Position numbers and translations under genes: made by a program
Origin: Leptolyngbya iicbica LK
Lineage (GTDB): Bacteria > Cyanobacteriota > Cyanobacteriia > Phormidesmidales > Phormidesmidaceae
Length of the DNA: 64,000 bases
Assembly (NCBI RefSeq): GCF_004212215.1
Contig: NZ_QVFV01000002.1
Span: 371,387 to 435,386 of the forward strand
Reading direction: 5' to 3'
Shown here: positions 1 through 9,069 of the stretch, piece after piece
Layout: every line of letters starts with the position of its first letter
Position numbering within the stretch: position 1 is the stretch's first letter
Notes under the pieces: model-generated
The model's database searches: none
Seen by the model: the letters and a program-made list of their open reading frames with translations, nothing else
What the model was told of the DNA's origin: nothing

Positions 1-145
1 CGATAGAGTAAGCTTTCATCCCTGTCTCTTAGCAAATTCCAAAACATACTAAGTGTATCTCACGAGACTGGAAAAGGCTGTATGAAGCATAATCTTATCA
101 AACAACGAATATTACAATTATTCGTGGAGTTAGCTAAAGAGAAAC

Positions 146-188
146 GATCGCCCCATTCCTGAGACGATCGCTCCTCCAAACTCAAGCC
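146..188 (-). repeat. Upstream copy of a duplicated terminator hairpin
   Basis: This about 43-base stretch is nearly identical to 1005-1048. Read on the minus strand it starts GATCGTCTCA, has a GGAA tetraloop, closes with TGGGGCGATC, and is followed by GTTTCTCTTT. That is a 10-bp stem with two G-U pairs plus a T-rich tail, the form of a Rho-independent terminator. It lies about 60 bases before the Uma2-like gene, while its twin lies just behind that gene. Confidence 0.7.
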
Positions 189-245
189 TGATCTGGAACC
201 GCCCCAGTCGTTAAAATAGAACAACTGGTCCGACTCGCGGCAACT

Positions 246-977
246 ATGGTTTTACAGTTCGACCCCCGGCAATGCTTACCCTCCTCTGCTGAGTTACCCG
301 ACTCGGACGATACCCCAGTGGATAATGAGTTACAGAATTTGATTCCCAACTTGCTCGAAGCCATCTTGGCCATGATTTGGTCGGAGCGGGGAGATTGGTT
401 CTTCGGAGTAGATATGGGCATCTACTTCAACCCCAGCATCCCGGCAGTCGTCCCCGATGGATTTTTGAGCCTGGGCGTGGAGCGCTTTGTGGGTGAAGGG
501 GGACGGCTGAGCTACGTGCTGTGGGAAGAAGACAACATCCCCCCGATCTTGGCCCTGGAAGTCGTTTCTAAAACCTATGGTGGCGAGTACGAACGCAAGA
601 AAAAGCTGTATGAGGATCTGGGGATTGAGTATTACGTGGTGTATTTGCCCGATGGCTCCCCGCGTCGCAAGCGTCAACCATTAGAGATTTATCAACTCAT
701 TGAGGGTGAGTATCAGCAGCTAGCGGGAAATCCAGTGTGGTTGCCGAAAATTGGGCTGGGTTTGGGGCGAGAGCGAGGCACGTATTTAGGCCGAGAGCGA
801 GAGTGGCTCTACTGGTACGACGAGACCGGGCAACGGTTGACCACCCCCGAAGAGCGCATCGCCCAAGAAGCTGCACGGGCAAACCAAGCAACGGAACGGG
901 CAGAACAAGAAAAATCACGGGCAGAACGTTTGGCAGAGAAGTTGAGAGAGTTGGGGATTGATCCGGAATCGGTTTAG
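246..977 (+). CDS. Uma2 family (DUF820) restriction-endonuclease-like protein
   Basis: The 243-residue protein matches the Uma2/DUF820 family, a PD-(D/E)XK nuclease-like fold greatly expanded in cyanobacteria. The core is visible as VVPDGFLSLGV followed by LALEVVSKTYGGEYERKKK and the strand GIEYYVVY; the Asp, Glu and Lys are the usual fold residues. The last 40 residues are charged and heptad-like (ARANQATERAEQEKSRAERL), a likely coiled coil. Its cellular role is unknown; nuclease activity is inferred only from the fold. It stands alone on the plus strand, converges with adhE, and sits between two copies of a terminator hairpin, which suggests cassette-like insertion. The ATG start has only a weak ribosome site. 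Confidence 0.85.
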   Translation: MVLQFDPRQCLPSSAELPDSDDTPVDNELQNLIPNLLEAILAMIWSERGDWFFGVDMGIYFNPSIPAVVPDGFLSLGVERFVGEGGRLSYVLWEEDNIPPILALEVVSKTYGGEYERKKKLYEDLGIEYYVVYLPDGSPRRKRQPLEIYQLIEGEYQQLAGNPVWLPKIGLGLGRERGTYLGREREWLYWYDETGQRLTTPEERIAQEAARANQATERAEQEKSRAERLAEKLRELGIDPESV

Positions 978-1004
978 AGCCATTGTGTGGACAAAAGTAA
1001 AAGT

Positions 1005-1048
1005 GATCGCCCCATTTCTGAGACGATCGCTCCTCAAACTTCAGACCC
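1005..1048 (-). terminator. Probable adhE terminator, second copy of the hairpin repeat
   Basis: It begins nine bases past the adhE stop on the minus strand. The stem is GATCGTCTCA with a GAAA tetraloop and TGGGGCGATC (10 bp, two wobble pairs), followed by ACTTTTACTTTTG. It fits a Rho-independent terminator of adhE. It is a near-perfect direct repeat of 146-188. Confidence 0.75.
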
Positions 1049-1057
1049 AATTAGCAA

Positions 1058-3706
1058 TTAAGCGTTGACCGCTTCTTGAATGGCCTCTGAGTCATCCTGG
1101 TTGTACATCGCCGCATCAATGCGACAACCCCGGTGGGCCAGCAGGTAGAGTTCCTTCAGCTCCTTGATCATCGGATAGCGGGGGTTTGCGCCCGTGCATT
1201 GGTCGTCGAAGGCGTTTTCCGCCATTTCTTCCACCTCCGCGTAGAAGCGCTTGTCCACCTCCGGGATCACATCGTGGATGCTGTCGGGGATATTGAGGCG
1301 ATGCTTCAGATCCTCGATCGCCGCAATCAGCAACTCCACCTTCTCCTCCTCAGTGTCGCCACCCAGCCCCAGGTGATCCGCGATGCGGGCATAGCGGTAC
1401 TTGGCATTGGGGTACTTGTACTGCGGGAAGATCGCCTGCTTAAAGGGCGCATCCGTCGCGTTGTAGCGGATGACGTGGGAGATCAGCAGCGCATTCGCCA
1501 GACCGTGGGGCACATGGAACGTCGAACCCAGCTTGTGGGCCAGGGAGTGACAGACCCCCAGGAAAGCGTTGGCAAAGGCCATGCCCGCCATCGTCGCCGC
1601 ATAGTGCACCTTCTCCCGCGCCTTGGGATCTTTCGCGCCATTCTCATACGCGCTCGGCAGGTACTTAAAGATCAGGCGAATCGCCTCCAGGGCTTGGCCG
1701 TTGGTGAACTCCGACGCCAGCACCGAGACATACGCCTCGATCGCGTGGGTCAGGGCATCCAAGCCACCGTACGCCGTCAGCGCCTTGGGCATGTGCAGCA
1801 CCAGTTCCGGATCGATGATCGCAATATGAGGCGTCAGGGCATAGTCCGCCAGGGGATACTTCATCCCGGTGCGGTTGTCAGTCACCACGGCGAACGGCGT
1901 CACCTCCGAGCCTGTGCCCGATGTCGTGGGGATCGCTACCAGGATAGCCCGATCGCCCAGGGGCGGCAGCTCATACACCCGCTTGCGGATGTCCATAAAC
2001 CGCATCGCCAGACTCTCGAAGTCCGTCTCCGGATGCTCATACATCAGCCACATGATCTTGGCCGCATCCATCGGCGAACCGCCGCCCACGGGAATGATCA
2101 CATCCGGCTCAAACTTGTTCATCGCGTCCACGCCGCGCATCACCGTATCCAACGAGGGATCCGGCTCGACATCGTGGAACACCTCATAGCGGAGGCCCAT
2201 GTCTTCGAGGACCTGGGTAACGCGATCGCACATGCCCAGGTCAAACAGCGGCTTGTCAGTCACGATGAACGCCCGCTGCCGTCCCTGAATATCCTTCAGC
2301 GCTGTCGCCAGACAGCCAAACTTGAAGTACACCTTCGGCGGAATGCGGAACCACAGCATGTTCTCCCGCCGCTCCGTCACCGTCTTGATGTTGAGCAGGT
2401 GTTGCGGCCCGACGTTGCCGGACACCGAGTTGCCGCCCCAGGAACCACAGCCCAGCGTCAGCGAGGGGTCCAGCTTGAAGTTGTACAGATCCCCGATCGC
2501 CCCCTGGGAAGACGGCGTGTTGATCAACACCCGCGCCGTGGTCATCTGCTCCTCAAAGTGCTGAATGTGGTCGTGCTGTGCCGGATTCGTGTACAGCACG
2601 GACGTGTGACCCATGCCGCCGAAGCGGATCAGGGCTGCTGCCATCTCCACTGCATGGCCAAAGTCGGGAGCGCGATACATGGCGAGAATCGGCGACAGCT
2701 TTTCATAGGCGAACGGTTCTTCGGTGTTGATGTCCGACACTTCGCCGATGAGTACGCGGGTGCCTTCGGGAACGGTGATCCCAGCGAGTTCCGCGAGTTG
2801 GGCGGTAGACTGGCCGACGATCGCCGCATTCAGCCGCCCATTCTTGAGAATGATCTGGCGCACCTTGTCCTTCTCGTCATCGTTGAGCAGGTATGCGCCC
2901 CGCTCGATGAACTCCGCCCGCACCTCGTCGTAGACTTCGTCCACCACCACCACGGACTGTTCACTGGCGCAGATCATGCCGTTGTCAAAACTCTTGGAGA
3001 TCAAGACGGAGTTCACCGCCATTTTGATGTGAGCGGTGCTGTCGATGACTGCCGGGGTATTGCCCGCGCCCACGCCCAGAGAGGGATTCCCCGACGAGTA
3101 CGCCGCCTTCACCATGCCGGGGCCACCCGTCGCCAGGATCAGCTTAATGTCCGGATGGCTCATCAACGCCTGGGACAGCTCCACCGTGGGTTCGTCAATC
3201 CAGCCGATGATGTCTGCCGGAGCGCCCGCCGCTACTGCCGCATCCCGCACGATCTTGGCCGCTTCCTTCGTGCAGCCCTTGGCGCGAGGATGAGGCGAAA
3301 AGATGATGCCGTTGCGGGTCTTCAGCGCCAGCAACGCTTTGAACACTGCGGTGGAAGTGGGGTTCGTGGTCGGCACAATCCCCGCCAGAATGCCTACCGG
3401 TTCGGCAATTTTCTGCAAGCCGTAGCCGGGCTCATTCTCAATCAAGCCGCAGGTTTTCTCATCTTTGTACTTGTTGTAGACCATCTCCGACGCAAAGTGA
3501 TTCTTGATCACCTTGTCTTCGACGATCCCCATGCCCGTCTCTTGAACAGCCTGCTTGGCGAGGGGAATACGCTTGGTGTTCGCCGCGAGGGCCGCCTGGT
3601 GGAAGATGCGATCGACCTGTGCTTGAGTAAACGTCGCGTATTCAGCCTGGGCCGCTTTCACACGGTCCACTAAGGTTTCGAGGGTTTCGAGAGAATTAAC
3701 AGTCAT
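1058..3706 (-). CDS. adhE: Bifunctional acetaldehyde-CoA/alcohol dehydrogenase
   Basis: AdhE reduces acetyl-CoA to acetaldehyde and then to ethanol, regenerating NAD+ in fermentation. The N-terminal half is a CoA-acylating aldehyde dehydrogenase, with the catalytic Cys in FDNGMICASEQSVV. The C-terminal half is an iron-dependent alcohol dehydrogenase, with the nucleotide motif GGGSPMDAAK, GTGSEVTPFAV, and the metal-binding histidines in ALTHAIEAY and CHSLAHKLGSTFHVPHG. The length of 882 residues is normal for the family. I prefer the ATG at 3706, with GGAGACATTT just before it, over a TTG four codons upstream. It follows pflB and pflA on the same strand with a 171-base gap, so co-expression under dark anoxia is likely. 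Confidence 0.97.
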   Translation of the reverse strand: MTVNSLETLETLVDRVKAAQAEYATFTQAQVDRIFHQAALAANTKRIPLAKQAVQETGMGIVEDKVIKNHFASEMVYNKYKDEKTCGLIENEPGYGLQKIAEPVGILAGIVPTTNPTSTAVFKALLALKTRNGIIFSPHPRAKGCTKEAAKIVRDAAVAAGAPADIIGWIDEPTVELSQALMSHPDIKLILATGGPGMVKAAYSSGNPSLGVGAGNTPAVIDSTAHIKMAVNSVLISKSFDNGMICASEQSVVVVDEVYDEVRAEFIERGAYLLNDDEKDKVRQIILKNGRLNAAIVGQSTAQLAELAGITVPEGTRVLIGEVSDINTEEPFAYEKLSPILAMYRAPDFGHAVEMAAALIRFGGMGHTSVLYTNPAQHDHIQHFEEQMTTARVLINTPSSQGAIGDLYNFKLDPSLTLGCGSWGGNSVSGNVGPQHLLNIKTVTERRENMLWFRIPPKVYFKFGCLATALKDIQGRQRAFIVTDKPLFDLGMCDRVTQVLEDMGLRYEVFHDVEPDPSLDTVMRGVDAMNKFEPDVIIPVGGGSPMDAAKIMWLMYEHPETDFESLAMRFMDIRKRVYELPPLGDRAILVAIPTTSGTGSEVTPFAVVTDNRTGMKYPLADYALTPHIAIIDPELVLHMPKALTAYGGLDALTHAIEAYVSVLASEFTNGQALEAIRLIFKYLPSAYENGAKDPKAREKVHYAATMAGMAFANAFLGVCHSLAHKLGSTFHVPHGLANALLISHVIRYNATDAPFKQAIFPQYKYPNAKYRYARIADHLGLGGDTEEEKVELLIAAIEDLKHRLNIPDSIHDVIPEVDKRFYAEVEEMAENAFDDQCTGANPRYPMIKELKELYLLAHRGCRIDAAMYNQDDSEAIQEAVNA

Positions 3707-3877
3707 AAATGTCTCCAAGGGATTAGCGAGGTGAGTTTAAGGTGGGCAAGCGAGCGTTGTGATAGCAATGAACCGCACGAGGCCGGTGGGTCACGCCACT
3801 GACGGCTGGGAAAACTCAGGGCGACCGTCGCGATCGCGGCGTTAATGCGGTGAGCCAATGGGGATGGGGCGATCGGG

Positions 3878-4606
3878 TTAAGTACCAATGGCGGTCAATC
3901 CTCGCGCGGTGAATCGCGCTACTGTTGCGTCAACCAACTCGGAACTGGGGGGCAGGGTATCTTTGAGGGCGTAATCGTGGCCCATTTGCGCCCATTTATG
4001 AGCGCCCAGCTGATGAAAGGGCAGCACTTCGACCCGCTCGACATTGCCCAGGGTCGCCACAAACTGCGCTAGCCCTTCCACGTTGTCGGTGGGGTCGGTC
4101 AGCCCCGGCACCAACACAAACCGCACCCACGTTGGCTTGTGAATCGTCGCCAGGTACTGAGCAAAGCGTAACGTCGGTTCCAGCTTGACCTGGGTAACGT
4201 AATGATAAAGATCGGGATCATAGGATTTGATGTCGAGCAACACGAGATCGGTACAGTCAAGGACGGATTGAGCCGCCGCGATCGGCACATATCCCGATGT
4301 ATCCAGCGCTGTGTGTAAGCCGATCGCCTGGCATTGCTGAAAAATGTCGGCCACAAATTCCGGCTGCATCAGCGGTTCGCCCCCGGTCACCGTGACGCCC
4401 CCCTGACGCAGATAGCTGCGATAGCGCTGGATTTCCTGCATCAGCTCATCCACCGAAACTTCGCGCCCCCCATCGGGCGGATGGCAATCGGAGTTGTGGC
4501 AGTAAAGACACCGCAGCGGACAGCCCTGGGTGAAAATGACAAACCGCAGCCCCGGCCCGTCTACCGTGCCGCAGGTTTCGATGGAATGGATACGTCCAGT
4601 GGTCAT
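3878..4606 (-). CDS. pflA: Pyruvate formate-lyase activating enzyme
   Basis: This radical-SAM enzyme installs the glycyl radical on PflB. The iron-sulfur motif CxxxCxxC is seen as GCPLRCLYCHNSDC near residue 30, after the family's usual opening GRIHSIETCGTVDGPGLRFV. GGVTVTGGEPLMQPEF is the SAM-binding GGE region. I place the start at the ATG at 4606. The longer reading frame upstream only translates a G/C-rich low-complexity tract into a Pro/Thr/His run and is unlikely to be protein. The gene lies between pflB, its substrate, and adhE. Confidence 0.95.
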   Translation of the reverse strand: MTTGRIHSIETCGTVDGPGLRFVIFTQGCPLRCLYCHNSDCHPPDGGREVSVDELMQEIQRYRSYLRQGGVTVTGGEPLMQPEFVADIFQQCQAIGLHTALDTSGYVPIAAAQSVLDCTDLVLLDIKSYDPDLYHYVTQVKLEPTLRFAQYLATIHKPTWVRFVLVPGLTDPTDNVEGLAQFVATLGNVERVEVLPFHQLGAHKWAQMGHDYALKDTLPPSSELVDATVARFTARGLTAIGT

Positions 4607-4610
4607 AGAG

Positions 4611-4643
4611 GAGTGGGTGGGTGGATGGGTGGATGGGTAGGGG
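4611..4643. repeat. G-rich low-complexity tract (GTGGGTGGATGGG type)
   Basis: About 33 bases of tandem GGGTGGATGGGTGG units on the plus strand, immediately before the pflA start. It contains at least four G-runs of three or more, so it could form a G-quadruplex. Related tracts occur at 8925-8956 and inside hypF at 44338-44415. Confidence 0.75.
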
Positions 4644-4706
4644 CGAGGCATTCTGGCAGCAACATTTCGGGGCAAAAGCAACGATATTCACAGAATGCCT
4701 CGCCCC
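4640..4706. repeat. 67-bp palindromic element between pflB and pflA
   Basis: Perfect 16-bp inverted arms, GGGGCGAGGCATTCTG (4640-4655) and CAGAATGCCTCGCCCC (4691-4706), enclose a 35-base centre. It fills most of the 119-base pflB-pflA gap. It resembles the small non-coding palindromic (MITE-like) elements of cyanobacteria. No T-run follows on either strand, so it is not a standard terminator. Confidence 0.8.
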
Positions 4707-4725
4707 GACGGGGGATTGGGGGCGG

Positions 4726-6954
4726 TTAAATGTGCTCGTGGAAGGTGCGGCTAATCACGTCTTGCTGCTGCTCGCGGCTGAGCTTGATGAAGTTCACCGC
4801 GTAGCCAGAAACGCGAATCGTCAGTTGGGGATATTCCTCCGGGTGCTCCATGGCATCCAGCAGGGTTTCGCGGTTCAGCACGTTGATGTTGATGTGGTGG
4901 CCGGTGTTGTGGACGTAGCCATCCAGCAGGCTCACCAGGTTTTGGATGCGATCGCTCGGGGTTTTGCCCAGGGCGCGAGGCACGATGGAGAACGTGTAGG
5001 AAATGCCGTCCTGGGCGTGCTCGTAGGGTAGTTTCGCGACAGACTCCATCGCCGCGATCGCCCCTTTGGTATCGCGCCCGCTCATGGGATTCGCCCCTGG
5101 CGCGAATGGCTCGCCGCCCTTACGACCATCGGGGGTGCTGCCCGTCTTTTTGCCGTACACCACGTTAGAGGTGATGGTGAGAATGGACTGGGTAAGCACC
5201 GCCTGACGGTAGGTGGAATGCTGCCGCATTTTGTTCATAAAGGTTTCCACCAGTGCCGCCGCGATCGCATCCACGTCGTCATTGTTGTTGCCAAAGGCGG
5301 GATAGTCCGTTTGCCCGTCGTAGTCGACCGCCAGCCCCGCCTCGTTGCGAATCACCCGCACCTGGCCGAACTTGATCGCCGCTAGCGCGTCCGCCACCAC
5401 GGACAGTCCCGCCACGCCGCAAGCCATCGTGCGATACACATCGCGATCGTGCAGGGCCATCTCCAGCCGCTCGTAGCAATACTTGTCATGCATATAGTGG
5501 ATGACGTTCAGCGTGTTGACATACACCTGGGCCAGCCAGTCCAGCATCAGGTCATATTTCGCCATCACGTCGTCATAGTTCAGCACGTCTGTGGTCACAG
5601 GTACGTAGGCCGGGCCAATTTGTTCGCCCGACTTTTCATCTTTGCCGCCGTTGATGGCGTAAAGCAGTGCCTTCGCCAGGTTTACCCGCGCGCCAAAAAA
5701 CTGCATCTGTTTGCCAATGCGCATTCCGGAGACGCAGCAGGCGATACCGTAGTCGTCGCCGTAGTAGCCGCACATCAGGTCGTCATTTTCGTACTGAATG
5801 GAGCTGGTGTCGATGGAAACCTGGGCGCAAAACTGCTTAAAGCCCATGGGTAACCGTTCCGACCACAGCACCGTCAGGTTGGGTTCTGGCGCTGGCCCCA
5901 GGTTATACAGGGTCTGCAAGAAGCGGAAACTGTTCTTCGTGACCAGGGCGCGACCATCGGCCCCCATGCCGCCGATAGATTCCGTTACCCAGGTGGGATC
6001 GCCCGAGAACAGCTCGTTGTACTGGGGCGGGCGCAAAAAGCGCACCATCCGCAGCTTCATGATGAAGTGGTCGATGAACTCCTGAATTTCGGCCTCGGTG
6101 AAGACGCCGTTCTGCAGGTCGCGATCGCAGTACACATCCAAAAAGGTCGAGACGCGCCCCAGCGACATCGCTGCCCCGTTCTGTTCTTTGACCGCCCCCA
6201 GATAGCCAAAGTACAGCCATTGAATCGCTTCCTTCGCATTCGCGGCCGGTCGACTGATGTCAAACCCATACGCCGCCGCCATTTGCTGTAGTTCCAGCAA
6301 GGCCCGAATCTGCTCCGAGATTTCCTCCCGCAGGCGAATCACGTCTTCCGTGATGGCGGCCACTTCCAGGGATTTTTGCTGGGCTTTTTTGTCGTCTACC
6401 AGGCGATCGAGGCCATACAACGCCACCCGCCGATAATCACCAATGATGCGCCCCCGCCCGTAAGAATCGGGCAATCCCGTCACAATCCCCGAGTGCCGCG
6501 CCAGTCGCATTTCCTGGGTGTAAGCGTCAAACACGCCGTCGTTATGGGTCTTGCGATACTGGGTAAAAATCTTCTCCGTTTCCGGGTCGAGCTGATAACC
6601 ATAGGCTTCCAGCGACTTTTTCACAATGCGAATACCGCCCAAGGGCATAATGGCCCGCTTCAGCGGTTGGTCGGTTTGCAACCCGACAATTTGCTCTAGG
6701 GTCTGGTCGATATAACCGGGCGCATGGGCCGTAATGCTGGTGGGTTGAGCCGTATCCACCGCCAAAATGCCGCGATCGCGCTCCTCATTCATCAGCGCCA
6801 GCACCTGATGCCACAAGTCCTGAGTGCGCTGCGTCGCCCCCGTGAGAAAGGTCGCATCCCCGTCATAAGGGGTATAGTTGGCCTGGATGAAGTCACGCAC
6901 ATCAATCGTTTTCATCCAAGCCCCAGATTCAAACCCGATCCATTGGTCAAACAT
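4726..6954 (-). CDS. pflB: Formate C-acetyltransferase (pyruvate formate-lyase)
   Basis: PflB converts pyruvate and CoA to formate and acetyl-CoA under anoxia. The 742 residues match the full-length enzyme. The catalytic cysteine pair is in [10 protein letters not shown], and the glycyl-radical site RVSGYAVNF lies near the C-terminus. The conserved opening [15 protein letters not shown] supports the ATG at 6954, preceded by an AGGAG about 10 bases upstream. It is the first gene of pflB-pflA-adhE on the minus strand; acetyl-CoA made here can be used by AdhE. A 717-base gap upstream leaves room for control elements, but I could not assign a regulator. Confidence 0.97.
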   Translation of the reverse strand: MFDQWIGFESGAWMKTIDVRDFIQANYTPYDGDATFLTGATQRTQDLWHQVLALMNEERDRGILAVDTAQPTSITAHAPGYIDQTLEQIVGLQTDQPLKRAIMPLGGIRIVKKSLEAYGYQLDPETEKIFTQYRKTHNDGVFDAYTQEMRLARHSGIVTGLPDSYGRGRIIGDYRRVALYGLDRLVDDKKAQQKSLEVAAITEDVIRLREEISEQIRALLELQQMAAAYGFDISRPAANAKEAIQWLYFGYLGAVKEQNGAAMSLGRVSTFLDVYCDRDLQNGVFTEAEIQEFIDHFIMKLRMVRFLRPPQYNELFSGDPTWVTESIGGMGADGRALVTKNSFRFLQTLYNLGPAPEPNLTVLWSERLPMGFKQFCAQVSIDTSSIQYENDDLMCGYYGDDYGIACCVSGMRIGKQMQFFGARVNLAKALLYAINGGKDEKSGEQIGPAYVPVTTDVLNYDDVMAKYDLMLDWLAQVYVNTLNVIHYMHDKYCYERLEMALHDRDVYRTMACGVAGLSVVADALAAIKFGQVRVIRNEAGLAVDYDGQTDYPAFGNNNDDVDAIAAALVETFMNKMRQHSTYRQAVLTQSILTITSNVVYGKKTGSTPDGRKGGEPFAPGANPMSGRDTKGAIAAMESVAKLPYEHAQDGISYTFSIVPRALGKTPSDRIQNLVSLLDGYVHNTGHHININVLNRETLLDAMEHPEEYPQLTIRVSGYAVNFIKLSREQQQDVISRTFHEHI

Positions 6955-7671
6955 TGAGTGAATGCTCCTATGAGTTGCGGTTGAGTGCTGTAAGAGCTAA
7001 CGACTAGCGGTCAGACGACAGAGAAAAACTCACCATGGTCCACAAGATTGGCGTCAATTAAGTAATCTGCCTGCGGAATGCTAGACGTAAAATCGGCATG
7101 AATATTGATAAAAAAAGGCTTTTGTGAGCAAAATCGATGCGCCATCTAGTATTCAGTACCGACCAAAAAGTGTTGCCTTAATAAAGGGTGCGGCGCGGAC
7201 AAAAGCTCCCATTCAGGAAAGATTGATCAAGACTCTGACTAGACGTTGTGAGGAATTTACAGATCGCTGATGCAGTTCACTAAACTCAGTTTCCAATCGC
7301 TGATGTCGTTAAGGAAAATGAACTGCTACGTAACCGAACTAGTGACAATACCGGGAATCGTTGGTGGCATCGCGGCAACAGACTTCATTAAGCTCTGACT
7401 GCATTAGGTCAACACTAGCGTGGGTCTTTGATAAAGCGGCTCAGGCTTTAGATAAAGATCAATTTTTCTTCGCCAAAGTTTATCGTGAACCTAATTGATG
7501 ACTATTGGGTGCTCTAGATTGCGGTTCTACTGACAATACAAGGGGTTAAAGGAAGCGCTCAGTTTGGGGTGGTTTGGGCGCTGTTGGCAAAGGGGAAACC
7601 GCCAGGGGAGATCGCTGGATGAGAACTTTGCTCGGTGCGGTATCCAGTTGCAGGCTAGCGATCGACGGCAA
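6955..7671. other. Intergenic region upstream of pflB
   Basis: I see no convincing gene in these 717 bases. The part next to pflB should carry its promoter. Short signals include TTGATCAA near 7220 and two copies of ATCGCTGATG near 7263 and 7300, but none is enough to name a regulator. The sequence is AT-richer than its neighbours and lacks HIP1 sites near pflB. Confidence 0.5.
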
Positions 7672-8904
7672 CTACACCAGAAAATAGCTGGTCGCCAGCC
7701 CCCCGACCAACCAAACATAAGAGACCATCGCGAGCCAGAACAAGATTTGTTCAACGCTGCCTTTGTCGCCGTGGTGATGGTGGTGATGCCCTTTCGCGTC
7801 GCCGGTAAATTTCAACCACGCCAAACCACCAGTAACCGCCAAAAATAGAAGATTTAGAAAGAACGTATAGTCGATCGCAAATCGATTTTCATTGCTAGCG
7901 GTGCCGCCAGTGCTCTCCGGCAAGATGCCCAATAGTGAGAAGCCATAATGCAGCACTAATGAGGTGGCAATCAAAGAGCCAAATAGCAAGCCCAAAATGT
8001 ACAGTGCCATCTTCCAGCCGTAATATTTGGCATTGATGCGAATCACGGGCAACACAACGAGGTCACTAAAAATGAAGGCCATGACGCCACCGAAGCTAAC
8101 CCCGTTGTTATAGAGAATGGCCGCCAATGGGATGTTGCCCATGGAGCCAATAAAAGTGAAGAATGCGGCGATCGGGCCAATGATCACGTTCTGTAAAACG
8201 GCGAAAAAACTGAGGGTGCTGCTATCTTGCCCCGCCCCAATAAACAGCGTTTCAAAAAAGACGGGGGGGACAAAGGCGGCGATGATTCCGGCAATGGTGA
8301 ATCCGACCGTCACATCTTTCCAGACCATGCCCCATTCCATGAAGTATTGACGGGCGACCTGTCGCCACCCGTCAAGCGTCTGGATTTTGTGTTGCCAGTC
8401 GGTCTGTTGGGCGCTGCCGTCATCCCTGCCTTCGCGATCGTTGAGGCGATGGCGAGCCTTGCGAATCATCTGTTTGGGACGGGTGAACCGATAGCCGAGC
8501 CAGGCGAACAGGATCAGCAAAATGCCACCGACATATTCCCCAACCACAAACTGCCAGCCCAAAAAGACGGCGATGATAATGCCCAGTTCGATCACCAGAT
8601 TGGTGGAAGCGAGTAAAAAGGACATCGCTGGGACAAATCCGGCCCCTTTCTTAAACAGCGATTTGGTGGTGGAGAGGGCGGCAAAGCTGCAAGAGCTGGA
8701 AATAAAGCCGAAGAACGCCCCCAACGCCACACTGCCACGTCCCGCTTCACCCATGGCTTGTTGCATGCGATCGCGGGTCACAAATACCTGAATCATGCTG
8801 CTGATGCCATAGCCCAAGATGAAGGCCCACAGCGCTTTCCAAAAGTAGCTGAGGGAGGTGAGGACGGCTTCGCTGTAGAGGGTCCAGAAGGATTGATCGG
8901 GCAT
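7672..8904 (-). CDS. DUF318 (UPF0718) family membrane permease
   Basis: A protein of about 410 residues with roughly eight to ten hydrophobic segments. It resembles the DUF318/ArsP-like permease family, seen in the segment FGFISSSCSFAALSTTKSLF and the repeated VPAMSFLLASTNLVIELG and MGNIPLAAILYNNGVSFGG motifs. The substrate is unknown. A run of six histidines (GDAKGHHHHHHGDKG) lies in a loop before the last membrane span, hinting at metal binding. I start at the ATG at 8904 (MPDQSFWTLYS), since the upstream extension translates a G-rich repeat into Pro/Thr residues. It may be co-transcribed with the DUF3611 gene upstream. Confidence 0.8.
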   Translation of the reverse strand: MPDQSFWTLYSEAVLTSLSYFWKALWAFILGYGISSMIQVFVTRDRMQQAMGEAGRGSVALGAFFGFISSSCSFAALSTTKSLFKKGAGFVPAMSFLLASTNLVIELGIIIAVFLGWQFVVGEYVGGILLILFAWLGYRFTRPKQMIRKARHRLNDREGRDDGSAQQTDWQHKIQTLDGWRQVARQYFMEWGMVWKDVTVGFTIAGIIAAFVPPVFFETLFIGAGQDSSTLSFFAVLQNVIIGPIAAFFTFIGSMGNIPLAAILYNNGVSFGGVMAFIFSDLVVLPVIRINAKYYGWKMALYILGLLFGSLIATSLVLHYGFSLLGILPESTGGTASNENRFAIDYTFFLNLLFLAVTGGLAWLKFTGDAKGHHHHHHGDKGSVEQILFWLAMVSYVWLVGGLATSYFLV

Positions 8905-8924
8905 GGTAATTACGGGGGAGAACG

Positions 8925-8956
8925 GTAGGTGAGTGGGTGGGTAGGTGAGTGGGGGC
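8925..8956. repeat. G-rich low-complexity tract
   Basis: GGTGAGTGGGTGGGTAGGTG-type repeats just upstream of the permease start, similar in composition and placement to 4611-4643. Translated on the minus strand it gives a Pro/Thr/His string like that ahead of pflA. Confidence 0.65.
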
Positions 8957-8987
8957 GTTAAGGGCACCAGAGCATCGATTCAGGATT

Positions 8988-9058
8988 GAGAGAAACCCGG
9001 TTGCTTTGTCGGTGCGCCTACGAGATTTGGCCTTGCTAAGCGTAGAAACCGGGTCTCT
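8988..9058. repeat. MITE-like inverted-repeat element
   Basis: About 70 bases bounded by related inverted ends: AGAGAAACCCGGTT on the left and AAACCGGGTCTCT on the right, sharing AGAG and ACCCGGTT in opposite orientation. It is non-coding and lies between the DUF3611 and permease genes. The arms match imperfectly, with a two-base offset. Confidence 0.5.
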
Positions 9059-9069
9059 GCGCCGACGTT

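Noticed and set aside
1133-3673. 846-codon open frame antisense to adhE
   Set aside because: It mirrors the codon pattern of adhE on the other strand; the text is rich in Arg, His and Gln with no recognisable domain. AdhE is certain.
6955-7671. FNR or NtcA site ahead of pflB
   Set aside because: TTGATCAA and similar fragments occur, but none matches a full consensus at a sensible distance.
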